From an uncultured Roseivirga sp. (GTDB taxonomy: Bacteria; Bacteroidota; Bacteroidia; Cytophagales; Cyclobacteriaceae), in contig CANLOY010000005.1 of assembly GCA_947493005.1 (NCBI GenBank), forward strand, positions 62,001-126,000: a DNA stretch of 64,000 nucleotides. Reading direction: 5' to 3'. The notes under the pieces were generated by a model. The model worked only from the letters and a program-made list of their open reading frames with translations, was not told the DNA's origin and did no database searches. Shown here piece by piece: positions 46,023 to 55,150 of the stretch. Within the stretch, counting starts at the first letter, position 1; every line of letters begins with the position of its first letter. A program made the position numbers and the translations under genes.

Positions 46023-47327
46023 CTAAGATTCACAGTATTCTACAACAGCCTCTCTGATATGGGTGAAAATTTCTGTCAACCTGTCCTCATTTTCTTCCAG
46101 AAGTGTAACCCTGAAGCCTAGAAGCTCTGAGCAGAAAGAAGAAATTGGAACCACACAGACACCTTTAGCTGCCAGCAAGTAATAGACAAATCGCTTATCC
46201 AATGGAATGTCATCTTCCTTCAGCCACTCAGCAAGTAGGCTAGCTCCTTCTTGGTTCGATACTTTCAGCTTTTGATGTGGCTTTAATACTCCAGGTTTGA
46301 AGATAATGGTGTTGTAAAAAGCACCATAAGTTGGATTAAAGTATAGGTAGGGGTTATCATTGAGAATTTCATTGATAGTATCTGCTCGCTTACCAATTTC
46401 TTCATTTGTTTGTTTTCTGTATCCTTCAAACTTTGGATTACCATATATTTTAGGAAGCGCCATTTGAGGAAGCGTTGTAGAGCATACCTCAAGCATTTTA
46501 GCACTTGCCAGTGTTTCGCACAGCCTGAGGAATTCCGCATCTTTATCTTTGTTATAGAACTCCATCCACCCACAGCGAGAGCCTGGCCAGGGAACATCTT
46601 TGGACATTCCTTTCAATGCGATTCCAGGAACATCTTTAATGACTTCTGCCAGGGCAATATGTTCAGCACCATTGTATGTAATGGCGCCATAAATTTCATC
46701 ACAGATGAGGAACAACCCGTACTCTTTGGCAATACCTACTATTTCTTCCAATACAGGCCTTGGGTAAACCATTCCGGTAGGGTTGTCTGGGTTAATAATC
46801 AGAATCCCTACAATTCCCGGATTGTACCTGACCTGATTACGCAGGTCTTCAATGTCTGGTAACCAATTGTTGGCAGGATCTAGTTTATAGGTGAGAGGTG
46901 CTGCATTGGCATGAGCAGCTTCCCCACTCGAGTGTGTTGAATAGGCAGGAGAGGGTCCAATAATCCTACTGGTAGGGATAATGAACTGATAAAGTGTTGA
47001 AATACCATCTCCTAATCCATTGAAAAAGATAATGTCATTACTATCAATCTGTGCGCCTGCCAGTTGATTATTCTTATCTGCCAGAAAGTTACGGGTGCTC
47101 TTTACTCCCATAGAGTGCGAATAACCATAGGACTTATCTTCTTGGGCCAAGTCAGAAATGATTTGCTTTATCCAGTCTGGAATGGAAGCATTCTTTTGTA
47201 TTGGATCACCAATATTTTCCCAATAGATATGCTGACCTGTTTCGCTTAGTCTATCAGCCTTTTTTACAATCTCTCGGATTTCATAAGAGAGTTCAGAAGC
47301 TCCTGGTCTAATAAGTGCCTGACGCAT
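46023..47327 (-). CDS. PLP-dependent aminotransferase class I/II
   Basis: 434 aa. IINPDNPTGMVYPRPVLEEI carries the substrate-binding Asn, FLICDEIYGAITYNG the Asp, and GMSKDVPWPGSRCGW the Schiff-base Lys. The N-terminus (RPGASELSYEIREIVKKA) and length set it in a longer subgroup than the enzyme at 2237. Amino donor unknown. Same strand as, and 24 nt downstream of, the intact pseudouridine synthase gene. Confidence 0.87.
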   Translation of the reverse strand: MRQALIRPGASELSYEIREIVKKADRLSETGQHIYWENIGDPIQKNASIPDWIKQIISDLAQEDKSYGYSHSMGVKSTRNFLADKNNQLAGAQIDSNDIIFFNGLGDGISTLYQFIIPTSRIIGPSPAYSTHSSGEAAHANAAPLTYKLDPANNWLPDIEDLRNQVRYNPGIVGILIINPDNPTGMVYPRPVLEEIVGIAKEYGLFLICDEIYGAITYNGAEHIALAEVIKDVPGIALKGMSKDVPWPGSRCGWMEFYNKDKDAEFLRLCETLASAKMLEVCSTTLPQMALPKIYGNPKFEGYRKQTNEEIGKRADTINEILNDNPYLYFNPTYGAFYNTIIFKPGVLKPHQKLKVSNQEGASLLAEWLKEDDIPLDKRFVYYLLAAKGVCVVPISSFCSELLGFRVTLLEENEDRLTEIFTHIREAVVEYCES

Positions 47328-47351
47328 TGAAGTAATTACTTGAATGGGGGG

Positions 47352-48077
47352 TTAGTATAAATGATCTATATCCTTGTCTTTAACCTTGATATCTTCCAAA
47401 GTAAGGAACTGCTCCCAGAATTGATCTTCAGGGAGTCCTGCACGAACTATTATAGGTTCTTTTTTTACTGGGTGTTCAAAATACAATCTACGTGCATGTA
47501 GGTTGATGCTTTTGTCAGTATTAGGTTTTGAGAAGCCATATCGTAAATCCCCTCGAATTGGAGAGCCCATTTCCGATAAGTGTACTCTTATCTGATGAGG
47601 ACGTCCTGTCAATGGTTCTACTTCAATCAAAAAGTGATTGTTAAGCTTGCCCAGTACTTTGAAATCGGTCTCTGCTTTTAGCCCACCCTCTACTGGTTCT
47701 GAATAGGCAGTGGTGACATTCCTTTTAGGGTCTTTAACCAACCAACTGACCAGTCTGCCTTTTTTCTGAGGAGGGTGCTTTTTAACAACAGCCCAATAAG
47801 TCTTTTGCACTTTCCTTGTAGCGAAAATCTTATTCATTCGCTCGAGTGCTTTGGATGTTCTTGCAAAAACAATCACACCACTAACAGGTCTGTCCAGTCT
47901 ATGAACAGGATGTAAAAATACTGCTCCCGGCTTGTTGTATTTCTTTTTGATATAGTCCTTACAGTGATCTACCAACGGTTTGTCTCCGGTAGAATCTCCC
48001 TGAATTAATATGCCTGCTGGCTTATTGACAATCAGCAGGTGATTGTCTTCATATAAAGGTTGTACAATCTCTGCCAT
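47352..48077 (-). CDS. RluA-family RNA pseudouridine synthase (intact copy)
   Basis: 241 aa. N-terminal YEDNHLLIVNKPAGILIQGD, catalytic HPVHRLDRPVSGVIVFAR (Asp), and the C-terminal LTGRPHQIRVHLSEMGSPIRGD (in parts) motif of the RluA/TruC group. No S4 domain. Isomerises uridine in rRNA or tRNA; exact site unknown. Its start overlaps the prfC stop by 1 nt. Two degenerate 3' copies lie downstream at 44701 and 42600. Confidence 0.92.
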   Translation of the reverse strand: MAEIVQPLYEDNHLLIVNKPAGILIQGDSTGDKPLVDHCKDYIKKKYNKPGAVFLHPVHRLDRPVSGVIVFARTSKALERMNKIFATRKVQKTYWAVVKKHPPQKKGRLVSWLVKDPKRNVTTAYSEPVEGGLKAETDFKVLGKLNNHFLIEVEPLTGRPHQIRVHLSEMGSPIRGDLRYGFSKPNTDKSINLHARRLYFEHPVKKEPIIVRAGLPEDQFWEQFLTLEDIKVKDKDIDHLY

Positions 48078-49657
48078 TAGAATTCGCTGGTAAAGTGGAA
48101 CTCAATATCAGGAAAGTTATCCTGAACCATTTGTAACCATGCTCTTGACTCTGCCATAAAAACAAGCTTTCCATCCTTGTCTTTTGCAATGTGCCTTTGT
48201 TTAGAGCTTATAAACTCGTTGAGTTTCTTTTCATCTTTCGATGATATCCAGCAGGCCTTATATAGCTGCATGCCTGCAAATTCCACAGTTGCTCCATACT
48301 CGTGCTTCAATCTGTGCTGAATTACTTCAAACTGAAGCTGACCTACAACTCCAACTGCTTTCCTACTTCCCAGTTCGAAGTTGAACAACTGTGCCACACC
48401 TTCATCCATCAGCTGAGTTAACCCTTTTTCCAGCTGCTTGGTTTTCATGGCATCCTTGTTAATTACTTCTCTGAAAATTTCAGGTGAGAAACTTGGTATA
48501 CCTCTGTATATGCCTTTTTCTCCTTCGGTAAGCGTATCGCCAATTTTGAAGTTTCCAGTATCATAAAGACCAATGATATCACCGGGGTAGGCTTCATCTA
48601 TGGTTTCTTTGTCTTGTGCCATAAAAGCGGTAGCCTGAGAAATTCGGAATTTCTTGTCCTGACGTGTATGATAGTAGTTTGAACCTCTCTCAAACTTACC
48701 CGAGCAAATTCTTAAGAAGGCAATTCTGTTTCTATGTTTAGGATCCATGTTGGCATGAATCTTAAACACAAAACCTGTGAATTTCTTATGGTCAGGAAGT
48801 ACTTCGGTTTCGTCCATCATACGGCCTATAGGACGTGGAGAGATTTTAAGGAAAGCATCTAACAATTCTTTTACACCAAAGTTGTTTACCGCTGAGCCAA
48901 AGAAAACAGGAGCCACATCTCCATTCAAATAAGCATCCACATCAAGGGGGCCGTAAAGATCATCCAGCATTTCTACATCTTCCCGAAGCTGTGCTGCATA
49001 GGTTTCTCCAATATATTTTTCTAGTTCAGGACTATTAATATCTTCCAACTGAGTGGCTTCTTCGTGAAGCTGCTGCTGACCTGCTTTGAAAAGGCGAAGG
49101 CTTTTGTCATAAAGGCTGTAAACACCCTGAAAGGTTTTTCCCATGCCTATAGGCCAGCTTAGCGGGTGAACATTTATTCCCAGTTTGCCTTCAATTTCAT
49201 CTAAGAGGTCATAAGGGTCCTGACCTTCTCTATCTAACTTGTTAATAAAGGAGATTACCGGTGTTTTTCTCATGCGGCAAACCTCCATGAGTTTTTCAGT
49301 CTGAATCTCAACTCCTTTTACACAGTCAATTACCATGATTACAGAGTCCACGGCCGTTAAAGTGCGATAAGTATCTTCGGCAAAGTCCTGGTGACCAGGT
49401 GTATCGAGCAAATTGATTCTTTTGCCTTCATACTCAAAGGCCATTACAGATGTAGCCACAGAGATACCTCTTTGTTTTTCTATTTCCATCCAATCTGATC
49501 GTGCATGCATATCGATTTTATTCGATTTTACAGCACCTGCTTTTTGAATGGCACCACCAAAAAGAAGTAGTTTTTCAGTCAGAGTAGTCTTTCCCGCATC
49601 TGGGTGACTGATAATTCCAAAAGTCCTTCTTTTATCTATCTCTTGCGCTAAACTCAT
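48077..49657 (-). CDS. prfC: Peptide chain release factor 3
   Basis: GTPase that recycles RF1/RF2 from the ribosome. 526 aa from ATG 49657 ([14 protein letters not shown]); the frame extends seven residues further without homology. G1 [16 protein letters not shown]2 region [11 protein letters not shown]3 DTPGHQDF, G4 NKLD. A TACTTTTG box (minus strand, 49683-49676) lies upstream. Cotranscribed with the pseudouridine synthase gene. Confidence 0.96.
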   Translation of the reverse strand: MSLAQEIDKRRTFGIISHPDAGKTTLTEKLLLFGGAIQKAGAVKSNKIDMHARSDWMEIEKQRGISVATSVMAFEYEGKRINLLDTPGHQDFAEDTYRTLTAVDSVIMVIDCVKGVEIQTEKLMEVCRMRKTPVISFINKLDREGQDPYDLLDEIEGKLGINVHPLSWPIGMGKTFQGVYSLYDKSLRLFKAGQQQLHEEATQLEDINSPELEKYIGETYAAQLREDVEMLDDLYGPLDVDAYLNGDVAPVFFGSAVNNFGVKELLDAFLKISPRPIGRMMDETEVLPDHKKFTGFVFKIHANMDPKHRNRIAFLRICSGKFERGSNYYHTRQDKKFRISQATAFMAQDKETIDEAYPGDIIGLYDTGNFKIGDTLTEGEKGIYRGIPSFSPEIFREVINKDAMKTKQLEKGLTQLMDEGVAQLFNFELGSRKAVGVVGQLQFEVIQHRLKHEYGATVEFAGMQLYKACWISSKDEKKLNEFISSKQRHIAKDKDGKLVFMAESRAWLQMVQDNFPDIEFHFTSEF

Positions 49658-49754
49658 TAATACAAAATTGAGGTGCAAAAGTAGGCAAAAAAAGGGATTC
49701 GATGATTATTCGATAGCTATATGAAGTTGATTAAGAATACATTAATACGAATAA

Positions 49755-51875
49755 TTATTGAAGAGCAATTTCATCAATAAAGAGCCAGGCGGGGGTGTTC
49801 TTTCCAGGGTGCCATTCAGGTAACATTCCATAATTCTTGACTCTGATTCTGAGATGCTTCAATGATTGTGTTTCGAACTTGAGTTGATGGATTTCCATGT
49901 TTTTGGGAAGAGGACCCTCAACTGTGTCGAATTGTTGTTCACTTAGTTTGATTAGTTCATCAGGAGCTTGCCCACCCCAGACTTCCATACTTTTTGGAGG
50001 GAAAATCCATGAACCTATATCATCTAATGTACTGATGAATACTGATCCTATGTCATTGCTTCTCTCCAATTCTATGTCTACAATCAGGTCATCTCCATTG
50101 AATCCCAGCCAATTGCCATCTCGAAAGTTTTCGCTCCCCTTTTTAAGGTCAAAAAGAGTAGTAACTCCCTCGCCCTTGTATTCGCCTTTCGGCTTATGCT
50201 TAAGGATAGGTTTTAACGCTGGATTGTTAGTGGTTTTTATAAAGACTTGCTCTGTGATTGGGCTGTCTTCCCAGCCCTCTTTTTTGGCAAAGACCGAAAG
50301 TTTCGAACTGCTCTTGATTGTTACAACTCCGTTTTTTACCGGCTTTGGTGAATTAGCATCAATTTGATAGACAACTTCAGACCCAGAAAAGGTATAAGGT
50401 ATTTCAACCTCCAATTCGCTAGTAAAGAAGGGAGATTCGAAGTTTAGTTTTGGTGCTATTAATTGAGCTCTTGTAAAGTCTGAGTCAGCAGGCAAACCTG
50501 CATCAATACTTACTGCAGGGTAGCTTTCCTGTAATTCGGCAAGTTCCTGTGGGTTGATATCAGTTTGCCATAAAAAGAGTTTTTTCAGCTTTGGTAGTTT
50601 CAGCATTTGGTCAGCACCTCTTTTAGTAGCATTGGTGCCATAGATGTTGAGGTATTCGAGGTATTCAAGTTTTCGAATTGCAGCTAAAGCATTGTCATCA
50701 AGTTCAGTATTGTCTAGGTATAGCTTATGTAGATTTTTGTATTTAGCAACCTCTTTTAGAACACTTTTATCTATATAACTACCTCCTAGGTCAACCGAAT
50801 AGATTTGTTCTTTAACTTTTCTAAGAGGTTTTAAATCATCACTTTTCAACTCTTTGTTTTGACCAATATAGACTTCTAAATAGGGTTTGTTCTCTTCAAT
50901 TTGTTTGATGCTCAGATTTTCAGAATTGATTGAAGCTAACAGATCTGCATCTACAAAATCAATATCTAATGCTTCATCAGGAGCAAAGTAGGTATTGAGT
51001 ACTTTTTGAATAGGGTCTTGAGTATTTATTTGACTTACATTATCTGTAAAAGAAGCGCTATTTTTCACCCACCAGGAAAGTAGTTTGAGTTCATCAATGG
51101 TGGGTTGAGACTTGCCCTTTGGAGGCATGTGCAATTTATCTTCTGTTGGAAGTAAAAGGTAACTGATTAGTTTACTGTTTTCCAGATCACCTGGTATCAA
51201 TACCTGACCAGATTCTCCACCTTTGAGTATACCTTCCTGACTATCTAAGAGTAGCTCACCTTTGAGTTTATTAGGGTTGTGGCAACTAACACATTTGATT
51301 TCCAGTATAGGACTGACAACCTGAGAAAAAATGGGTTTGTCCAGTTCAAGATTAAGTGACTTTTCTTTGGTAAAAACCTCTGTAAGAAAGTCTTCGCCAT
51401 GTGTAAGTGTTGCTCCATAGTGACCAGTGATTATCAATAGAATAGCTGAAGTAGTATATAAAGGTAACAATAGCTGCTGCTTCAGTTTATTCTGTTTGAG
51501 TCTAATGATGAGTAGTGTGGTTAAGGATGTGGCTAGGCCAAACCATTTGTGAAATAGGAAACTGTTACCTGAATAGCCTCCTTCCGATGCGAGAAACGCA
51601 CCGGCTATGGCCGAAATTGCTGCAGTTAATGCACCGATGTTTAGAAGGATAGAAGCAGGTTCTTCCAGTGAATTGTCACCTTTTCTTCGGTTTAAAATTT
51701 CGAAAAGGAAAGCAATCAAAATAAGTGAAATAGGGAAGTGAAGTACTAAAGGGTGTAGCCTTCCCAAAAATCGCAATGGTGCTATTGGTTCATTAACAGG
51801 TAAGATGCATAACACAATGAGCATACCATTCAAAAAAGAGAGTACCGAGAAAAATGTTTTTGAAGAGATTCTCAT
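49755..51875 (-). CDS. Membrane cytochrome-c-like protein with LRR, FN3-like and discoidin domains
   Basis: 706 aa. About four TMs in 1-160 with LHPLVLHFPISLILIAFLFE (DUF2231-like, in parts). A haem-c motif CVSCHNPNKLKGELLLDS at about 196, with HMPPKGK as likely Met ligand (PSCyt1 type). Leucine-rich repeats at about 340-470 (LHKLYLDNTELDDNAL, LEYLNIYGTNATKRG), then a chitobiase-C/FN3-like segment, and an F5/8 type C-like domain at about 560-706. Last gene of the five-gene operon. Function unknown; surface polysaccharide processing is guessed from such clusters. Confidence 0.82.
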   Translation of the reverse strand: MRISSKTFFSVLSFLNGMLIVLCILPVNEPIAPLRFLGRLHPLVLHFPISLILIAFLFEILNRRKGDNSLEEPASILLNIGALTAAISAIAGAFLASEGGYSGNSFLFHKWFGLATSLTTLLIIRLKQNKLKQQLLLPLYTTSAILLIITGHYGATLTHGEDFLTEVFTKEKSLNLELDKPIFSQVVSPILEIKCVSCHNPNKLKGELLLDSQEGILKGGESGQVLIPGDLENSKLISYLLLPTEDKLHMPPKGKSQPTIDELKLLSWWVKNSASFTDNVSQINTQDPIQKVLNTYFAPDEALDIDFVDADLLASINSENLSIKQIEENKPYLEVYIGQNKELKSDDLKPLRKVKEQIYSVDLGGSYIDKSVLKEVAKYKNLHKLYLDNTELDDNALAAIRKLEYLEYLNIYGTNATKRGADQMLKLPKLKKLFLWQTDINPQELAELQESYPAVSIDAGLPADSDFTRAQLIAPKLNFESPFFTSELEVEIPYTFSGSEVVYQIDANSPKPVKNGVVTIKSSSKLSVFAKKEGWEDSPITEQVFIKTTNNPALKPILKHKPKGEYKGEGVTTLFDLKKGSENFRDGNWLGFNGDDLIVDIELERSNDIGSVFISTLDDIGSWIFPPKSMEVWGGQAPDELIKLSEQQFDTVEGPLPKNMEIHQLKFETQSLKHLRIRVKNYGMLPEWHPGKNTPAWLFIDEIALQ

Positions 51876-52661
51876 TTATCTAACTATAATTTCATCTATA
51901 AATAACCAACCTGGGTTGCCTTTTCCGGGGTGCCAATCAGGGAGTTGTTCAATTGGTTGCAAGACAAGTTTTATATACCGGGATTTATTTTCTGACCCTG
52001 CAAGTTGGTAGTAAGTTTTGCCTCCTTTATCTGAGGTAGTTAATGGAGTTGGTGCTATACTTTCTCCATTCTGGAAGTGTATGCCATCATGTGAAAAGAA
52101 AGATTGAATTAATGAAGGATTCATAATCCATGATCCCGGGGAGGATAGGCTGCTGATGATTATTTCTTCAACCGTTTTGTGTTTGCCAAGATCAAGTATG
52201 ACGACTACAGGACCCTTGTTATAACCAAGCCATTTGCCATCCCTGAAATTGGTTGACCCTGCCTGCTGATCGATTAATGTAGCTGAACCGTCTCCAGCAT
52301 AAGCTTCTGGTGGCTGAGGAGATATTTCGATGGATTGAATTGGGTCTCCAAGTTTGAAAACATGACTTTCAAGGGTTTCGGAGGGGGTGAAACCCTCTTT
52401 GAAAACCCTCGCTTTAATCACATTATTACTCTTTACTTTTAATGGTCTCCTGTATTTTTTTGATTCAATTGTGGGTTCTGTTCCATCCAGTGTATAGTGA
52501 ATATGCGCACCTTCAAGCCTGAATTCCATTCGAACGGTTGTACTTTTCCTGAACAGGTTTCCACCCTCTATTCTCATTAGAGGTTTACTCAGCTGGTATT
52601 GTTGTGCAAAGCAGTAAAATGGAGTTATTACAAGCAATAAGGTTAATATTATAGCTTTCAT
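51876..52661 (-). CDS. Secreted protein with chitobiase-C-like and discoidin domains
   Basis: 261 aa, signal peptide (MKAIILTLLLVITPFYCFAQ). Residues about 35-105 resemble the chitobiase C-terminal domain (IHYTLDGTEPTIESKKY). Residues about 115-261 are discoidin/F5-8C-like (STNFRDGKWLGYNKGPVVVI in parts, WHPGKGNPGWLFIDEIIV), closely similar to the end of the next gene product, WHPGKNTPAWLFIDEI. Probably binds carbohydrate. Overlaps the NHL gene by 4 nt and abuts the next gene. Confidence 0.8.
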   Translation of the reverse strand: MKAIILTLLLVITPFYCFAQQYQLSKPLMRIEGGNLFRKSTTVRMEFRLEGAHIHYTLDGTEPTIESKKYRRPLKVKSNNVIKARVFKEGFTPSETLESHVFKLGDPIQSIEISPQPPEAYAGDGSATLIDQQAGSTNFRDGKWLGYNKGPVVVILDLGKHKTVEEIIISSLSSPGSWIMNPSLIQSFFSHDGIHFQNGESIAPTPLTTSDKGGKTYYQLAGSENKSRYIKLVLQPIEQLPDWHPGKGNPGWLFIDEIIVR

Positions 52662-53692
52662 ATTCTATTTAGCTTGTAAGGATAAACTTTGCCGGAATTC
52701 CACTGAGCCACATACATGTTTTCGTCATCATCTATGCAAACATCATGAGGATAAATAAAGACCTTTTGCGTTTGATACATTTCATCGGGAATATCTCCTG
52801 AATAGGTTGGTGTGCTTCCTGCAAGGCTCGAAATCAACTTATTGTTTTTGTCTAGTACAATCACAAACCCTGAAGGATCATTTGAATATGCGCGTGATTT
52901 TAGAACAGCCGCATAAAGCTCATTTCCATAAATTACAGCCCTGCAGACATAGGCTCCTGGGAGTGGAATTGTTTCTAAATATGTTCCTGATAGTGAATAG
53001 CGTTTAAATGCATTTTCTTCTCTGGCTGAAACAATCAATGTGGGGTTTTGAACATCTCTGTCATCCAGACATATACCATGCGCATTCATTAAGTTTGAGG
53101 GAGCACTTCCTCTTCCTCCGAAACTTCTAATAAACCTCCCATTATGATCGTATTGCGTGATCCATTGCTCACCGTAACCATCGGCAACATAAATATCACC
53201 ATTGGGGCCAATTGCCACTTCAGTGGGAATATATTGCTCTTGTTTTTTATAGTATCCTGACTCTTTCGGATAATCCAAAGTCATCACCACCTTTCCGTCA
53301 ATAGTAGTTTTAATAACCTGATGCCTGTTGTTGTCTGAGATGAACAAGAAGTCCTCTCCATTTTCTTTAGAAAGTGTAAGTCCATGAGCTCCGGGGTATT
53401 CTGTTCCCCAGGTTTCTAACAGCTTACCCGATTTGTCATAGATGATCACATTGTTCTTTGTCTCATTGGTAAGCAATAGAATTCGTCCTTTAGAGTCCTG
53501 AACCATCTCGTGACAGTCTTTCACAGGGTATCGACTTGGGTCAAGGTTTCCCCATTCCGTATTGAGCTTATATTGATGTGTGCCATGGCCTAAAACCAGA
53601 CCTTGAGGGTTTTTAGGAGTTGCCAGTGCTGGCATAGCCATTAAGCCTATTGAGGCTGAGAGTGTATTTTGAACAAACTTCCTTCGGTTCAT
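52658..53692 (-). CDS. Tat-exported NHL-repeat beta-propeller protein
   Basis: 344 aa. Twin-arginine-type signal (MNRRKFVQNTLSASIGLMAM). Blades of the NHL type: GKLLETWGTEYPGAHGLTLS, IGPNGDIYVADGYGEQWITQ, GRFIRSFGGRGSAPSNLMNA, VCIDDDENMYVAQWNSGKVY. Binding partner or enzyme activity unknown (peptidyl-alpha-amidating-lyase-like propellers share this look). Lies 4 nt after the DUF1501 gene. Confidence 0.83.
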   Translation of the reverse strand: MNRRKFVQNTLSASIGLMAMPALATPKNPQGLVLGHGTHQYKLNTEWGNLDPSRYPVKDCHEMVQDSKGRILLLTNETKNNVIIYDKSGKLLETWGTEYPGAHGLTLSKENGEDFLFISDNNRHQVIKTTIDGKVVMTLDYPKESGYYKKQEQYIPTEVAIGPNGDIYVADGYGEQWITQYDHNGRFIRSFGGRGSAPSNLMNAHGICLDDRDVQNPTLIVSAREENAFKRYSLSGTYLETIPLPGAYVCRAVIYGNELYAAVLKSRAYSNDPSGFVIVLDKNNKLISSLAGSTPTYSGDIPDEMYQTQKVFIYPHDVCIDDDENMYVAQWNSGKVYPYKLNRI

Positions 53693-53696
53693 AAGT

Positions 53697-55148
53697 TTAA
53701 GCTAGAATGTCGTGAATTATTTTACCACCAACATCAGTAAGTCGGAACCTTCTTCCTTGAGATTTATATGTTAGCTTCTCATGATCTATTCCTAACAGGT
53801 GAAGCATAGTTGCTTGAAAGTCATGGACATGAACCGGGTCTTTAACAATATTGTATCCAAAGTCATCGGTTTCCCCGTAAGAAACACCTGGCCTTACACC
53901 ACCACCAGCCATCCAGATTGTAAAACATCTGGGGTGATGGTCTCTACCGTAATTGGTTTTGGTAAGTGCTCCTTGAGAGTAGTTTGTTCTTCCAAACTCT
54001 CCACCCCAGATCACTAATGTGTCGTCAAGCATCCCGCGCTGCTTCAGGTCAAGAATCAGTGCCGCTGATGCCTGGTCTACATCTTTTGCCTGCTTTTCAA
54101 TTGCTGTAGGGAGGCTGTCATGCTGATCCCATCCCATGTGATACAATTGGATGAATCTTACATCACGCTCTGCTAATCTGCGCGCTAAAAGACAGTTGGC
54201 AGCAAATGAACCGGGGCGAGCTACATCGGCACCATACATTCTGTAGATATAGTCTGGCTCTTTAGAAATATCCATTGTTTCGGGAACAGAGGTTTGCATT
54301 CTATATGCCAGTTCGTATTGCGCTATTCTTGCTTCAATTTCGGGGTCGCCAAACTCTGAGGAATGCAATGCATTGAGTTGAGATAAGTGATCCAGCATTT
54401 TTCTGCGGTCCATTTTAGACATACCCTTAGGGTCTTTTAAATAGAGTACAGGGTCTTTGCCCGACCTGAACTGGACTCCTTGATGTACAGAGTTTAGAAA
54501 ACCATTTCCCCAGAGTCTTGAGTATAATGGTTGACCCTGAGGCCTACCCGAGCCTCGGGATAGTAGTACGCTGAAAGCCGGTAAGTTTTCATTCTCACTC
54601 CCCAATCCATAGCTCAACCATGATCCGATACTAGGCCTACCTGTTTGCTGACTTCCTGTTTGAAAGAAAGTAATAGCGGGATCATGATTAATAGCTTCTG
54701 TGTGGAGGCTTTTAATAAAGCATAACTCATCTACTACTTTAGAAGTATAGGGCATAATTTCACTTACCCATGCTCTGCTTTGTCCATATTGTTTAAAGTT
54801 AAATATAGAGCCTGCCAGCGGAAATGAATCTTGTCCGGATGTCATTCCTGTTAGTCTTTGACCGTTACGAATGGAATCGGGAAGCTCTTCCCCAAACATT
54901 TCATTTAATGTGGGTTTGTAATCAAATAGGTCGAGTTGAGATGGGCCGCCACTTTGAAAAAGGTAAATAACACGCTTTGCTTTTGGTGCGATATGTTTGA
55001 AGTGCTCTGGCCCGGGTCTGTTGTTTCCTAACAAACTACTTGGCGACAGAAGAGAAGCCAGTCCTAGTCCTCCAAGCCCAAGACTTGCTTTGGACAAAAA
55101 GTGACGCCTGTTCATGTTGTAATGAAAGTCTTTTTCTTCTTTGTGCAT
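53697..55148 (-). CDS. Tat-exported DUF1501 (sulfatase-like) protein
   Basis: 483 aa. Tat signal MNRRHFLSKASLGLGGLG begins at residue 12, so the true start may be the ATG at 55115. Alkaline-phosphatase-superfamily features: YLFQSGGPSQLDLFDYKP, HDPAITFFQTGSQQTGRPSI in parts, WGGEFGRTNYSQG, GRDHHPRCFTIWMAGGGVRPG in parts. The sulfatase catalytic Cys/Ser motif is absent, as in other DUF1501 proteins. Always paired with DUF1549/DUF1553 proteins in Planctomycetes. Confidence 0.9.
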   Translation of the reverse strand: MHKEEKDFHYNMNRRHFLSKASLGLGGLGLASLLSPSSLLGNNRPGPEHFKHIAPKAKRVIYLFQSGGPSQLDLFDYKPTLNEMFGEELPDSIRNGQRLTGMTSGQDSFPLAGSIFNFKQYGQSRAWVSEIMPYTSKVVDELCFIKSLHTEAINHDPAITFFQTGSQQTGRPSIGSWLSYGLGSENENLPAFSVLLSRGSGRPQGQPLYSRLWGNGFLNSVHQGVQFRSGKDPVLYLKDPKGMSKMDRRKMLDHLSQLNALHSSEFGDPEIEARIAQYELAYRMQTSVPETMDISKEPDYIYRMYGADVARPGSFAANCLLARRLAERDVRFIQLYHMGWDQHDSLPTAIEKQAKDVDQASAALILDLKQRGMLDDTLVIWGGEFGRTNYSQGALTKTNYGRDHHPRCFTIWMAGGGVRPGVSYGETDDFGYNIVKDPVHVHDFQATMLHLLGIDHEKLTYKSQGRRFRLTDVGGKIIHDILA

Positions 55149-55150
55149 AA

